Shown: positions 51,348 to 52,846 of the stretch, piece by piece | Layout: the number at the start of each line of letters is the position of its first letter | Numbering within the stretch: the stretch's first letter is position 1 | Assembly (NCBI GenBank): GCA_944391855.1 | Contig: CALXVB010000008.1 | Span: forward strand, 1 to 52,846 | Length of the DNA stretch: 52,846 nucleotides | From: an uncultured Clostridia bacterium | GTDB taxonomy: Bacteria > Bacillota > Clostridia > TANB77 > CAG-508 | Direction of reading: 5' to 3' | Program-made: the position numbers and the translations under genes | The notes under the pieces: model-generated | The model's input: only the letters and a program-made list of their open reading frames with translations | Database searches by the model: none | Told to the model about the DNA's origin: nothing

Positions 51348-52846
51348 TTATTTATAAATGATATTCAGTTTTTTAAAATTAAAAATTAGATCTATCTGTT
51401 TATCCTGATGTATTTCTATTCTGTTAATAAGTACTCTTATAATTTCTGGAGTAGGTTTTTCAAATTTTAGAAATTCTTTTACAATTTTTTCTATTTCTTC
51501 ATCATTGTTGTCTATGCATTCCTCTGCCTCTTTTTTTAAATCTATGTACTCTGTTTCTTTATCCCTTTCAGCATTTTTCAATTTCTTGAAAAGTCTTTCA
51601 TACATTTCTTCACTAAGTTTGTTATTTAGTTTATCAATATACATTTTATCAATATTATTATTTATGATTTCAATTTCTTTTTCTATTTTGTTAAGCATTT
51701 TTTTGTAATCATATTTTGTCTTACTATTTTTAATATTTAACATAATTTTTTTATTGTCAATATCCATAAATATTTCCCTTATATAATCAATTATCTGTTT
51801 TTCTAATCGTTCATAACTAAAACCATGAGATGTGCATAAGTTAAGCTTTGAATTTCTACGGTAATTATTACATATCATATCTAATCTGCCATCTTTTCTC
51901 ATTCTAACTCCGATTTTGTGCTTACATTCATAGCATATTAGCAATCCATCTAATAAAAAATGATTCTTTTTTTCGTTTCTATCATATTTCTGTACTATAC
52001 CCATTTTTTGCACTCTATCAAAAACATTTTTATCAATAATTGGCTCGTGGGTATTTTCAACTATCTGCCATTGTTCCTCTGGATTTACTCGAAGTTTCCT
52101 GTTTTTATAGCTTATCCTACTCCTTTTGTTTTGAATTGTAACTCCAATATATGCCTTGTTTTGTAGTATAAGTTTAATAGTTTTATTTTCCCAAAATGTT
52201 GCTTTCTTATACCTAATTTGGTTAGCTGTTGGAATATTATTGTTATTTAGGTAATCTCTTATTATACCTACATTATTTCCAGCCAATGCCATATTAAAAA
52301 TAGTTCTAATAATTTTTGCTTCTTCATCACAAATAATTAAATGATTCTTATCTTTTGGATCTTTCATATATCCCAAAGGTGTTTTACCTCCTACCCATTT
52401 TCCTTGTTTTTGCATAGTGTGTAATGCTGTTTTTATTTTTTTAGATAAATCTTTTGAATACATATCATTTAATATTGATTTAAAAGGTGCAATATCATTA
52501 TTTCCATTGTTTGTAGCAAAAGTATCTATGTTATCCGTTACAGAAACATATCTAACATTATTTTCTGGAAACCACTTTTCTATATATTCTCCTGTTTCTA
52601 TGTAATCACGACCTAGACGAGATAAATCCTTTGTTACAACCATATTTACCTTGCCTAATTCTATGTCTTTAATCATTCGCTTAAAATCTGGTCTATTAAA
52701 GTTTGTTCCTGTGTATCCAGGGTCTATGTAAATATCTACGAGTTCATACTCCCAACCTAGTTTTTCTACATATTCAGTTAATAATGCTTTTTGATTTGTT
52801 ATACTTTCGCTTTCATCATATCCTTTATCTATATCTTCTTTTGATA
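51348..52846 (-). CDS. Large serine recombinase, 5' end cut by window
   Basis: The 499 residues visible begin with SKEDIDKGYDESESITNQKA, where the first Ser is the likely catalytic serine (the usual context is RLSKED), so only about 10-15 N-terminal residues are missing. The resolvase domain continues with DIYIDPGYTGTNFNRPDF and VTKDLSRLGRDYIETGEYIE. A recombinase domain follows (GKTPLGYMKDPKDKNHLI, GNNVGIIRDYLNNNNIP), then a zinc ribbon (LICYECKHKIG ... ICNNYRRNSKLNLC) and a coiled coil. It belongs to the TnpX/phage-integrase group that inserts elements site-specifically. It is the probable integrase of the island interrupting the ZIP gene. Confidence 0.93.
   Translation of the reverse strand, partial: SKEDIDKGYDESESITNQKALLTEYVEKLGWEYELVDIYIDPGYTGTNFNRPDFKRMIKDIELGKVNMVVTKDLSRLGRDYIETGEYIEKWFPENNVRYVSVTDNIDTFATNNGNNDIAPFKSILNDMYSKDLSKKIKTALHTMQKQGKWVGGKTPLGYMKDPKDKNHLIICDEEAKIIRTIFNMALAGNNVGIIRDYLNNNNIPTANQIRYKKATFWENKTIKLILQNKAYIGVTIQNKRSRISYKNRKLRVNPEEQWQIVENTHEPIIDKNVFDRVQKMGIVQKYDRNEKKNHFLLDGLLICYECKHKIGVRMRKDGRLDMICNNYRRNSKLNLCTSHGFSYERLEKQIIDYIREIFMDIDNKKIMLNIKNSKTKYDYKKMLNKIEKEIEIINNNIDKMYIDKLNNKLSEEMYERLFKKLKNAERDKETEYIDLKKEAEECIDNNDEEIEKIVKEFLKFEKPTPEIIRVLINRIEIHQDKQIDLIFNFKKLNIIYK

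Noticed and set aside
50206..52846. RhuM plus recombinase as a complete defence island
   Set aside because: Only one cargo gene is visible and the far end is outside the window; the data support an integrated element, not a defined defence system.

Overview
The window is a very AT-rich stretch of a low-GC Gram-positive, spore-forming bacterium, most likely an anaerobic Clostridia-type Firmicute. The evidence is stage II sporulation protein E, two CotF-like spore coat proteins, a SleB-type cell wall hydrolase, a MecA adaptor, strong AGGAGG ribosome binding sites and many TTGACA/TATAAT promoters. Apart from one small GC-rich gene, base composition looks uniform. I cannot name a species.

Layout, left to right. 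1-3640 (minus strand): the yraN-comM-dprA operon, followed by a long leader with its own promoter and a terminator-like hairpin leading into the first 45 codons of rpoB, which runs off the left edge. comM carries two single-base insertions in its ATP-binding loop. 3850-6090: a YhcC-type radical SAM gene, a 50-residue Cys-rich ORF, a GC-rich 74-residue gene, a degenerate tRNA-Met(CAT)-like gene with a terminator, and an ArsC/Spx-family gene. 6247-8691 (plus): NUDIX, pyrophosphatase/P-loop kinase fusion, GNAT acetyltransferase, NUDIX. 8815-14315: a two-component system, a coiled-coil repeat gene behind paired Spo0A-like boxes, exonuclease III and a G5/SleB hydrolase. 14640-16172 (plus): lemA-htpX. 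16261-23058 (minus): tatD, acpS, a tail-anchored unknown, a WG-repeat membrane protein and spoIIE.

23388-33601 holds two giant co-directional surface protein genes (1684 and 1712 residues) with signal peptides, SdrD-B/DUF11-like repeats and C-terminal membrane anchors. The downstream one also has a Cys-Gln thioester adhesin domain and a dense Cys/His cluster. 33998-34867 is a three-gene run of small proteins (plus). 34949-41191 is the morphogenesis operon DUF4321-radC-mreB-mreC-mreD-mrdA-minC (minus). mrdA has one insertion of the same kind as in comM, and minC is not followed by minD. 41446-46326: mecA, an M23 peptidase, two coat genes and pcrA. 46481-49793 is an operon of a leucine-rich protein, a transglutaminase-like protein and a GT-C glycosyltransferase.

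49884-52846 is the clearest sign of transfer. A ZIP metal transporter gene is cut inside its conserved NLPEG motif and abuts a RhuM-family gene and a large serine recombinase that runs off the right edge. This looks like one end of a small integrated element.

The coordinated themes are cell-envelope growth and shape, sporulation and spore coat, and surface adhesion. All functional calls are from motif recognition by eye; no database search was run.
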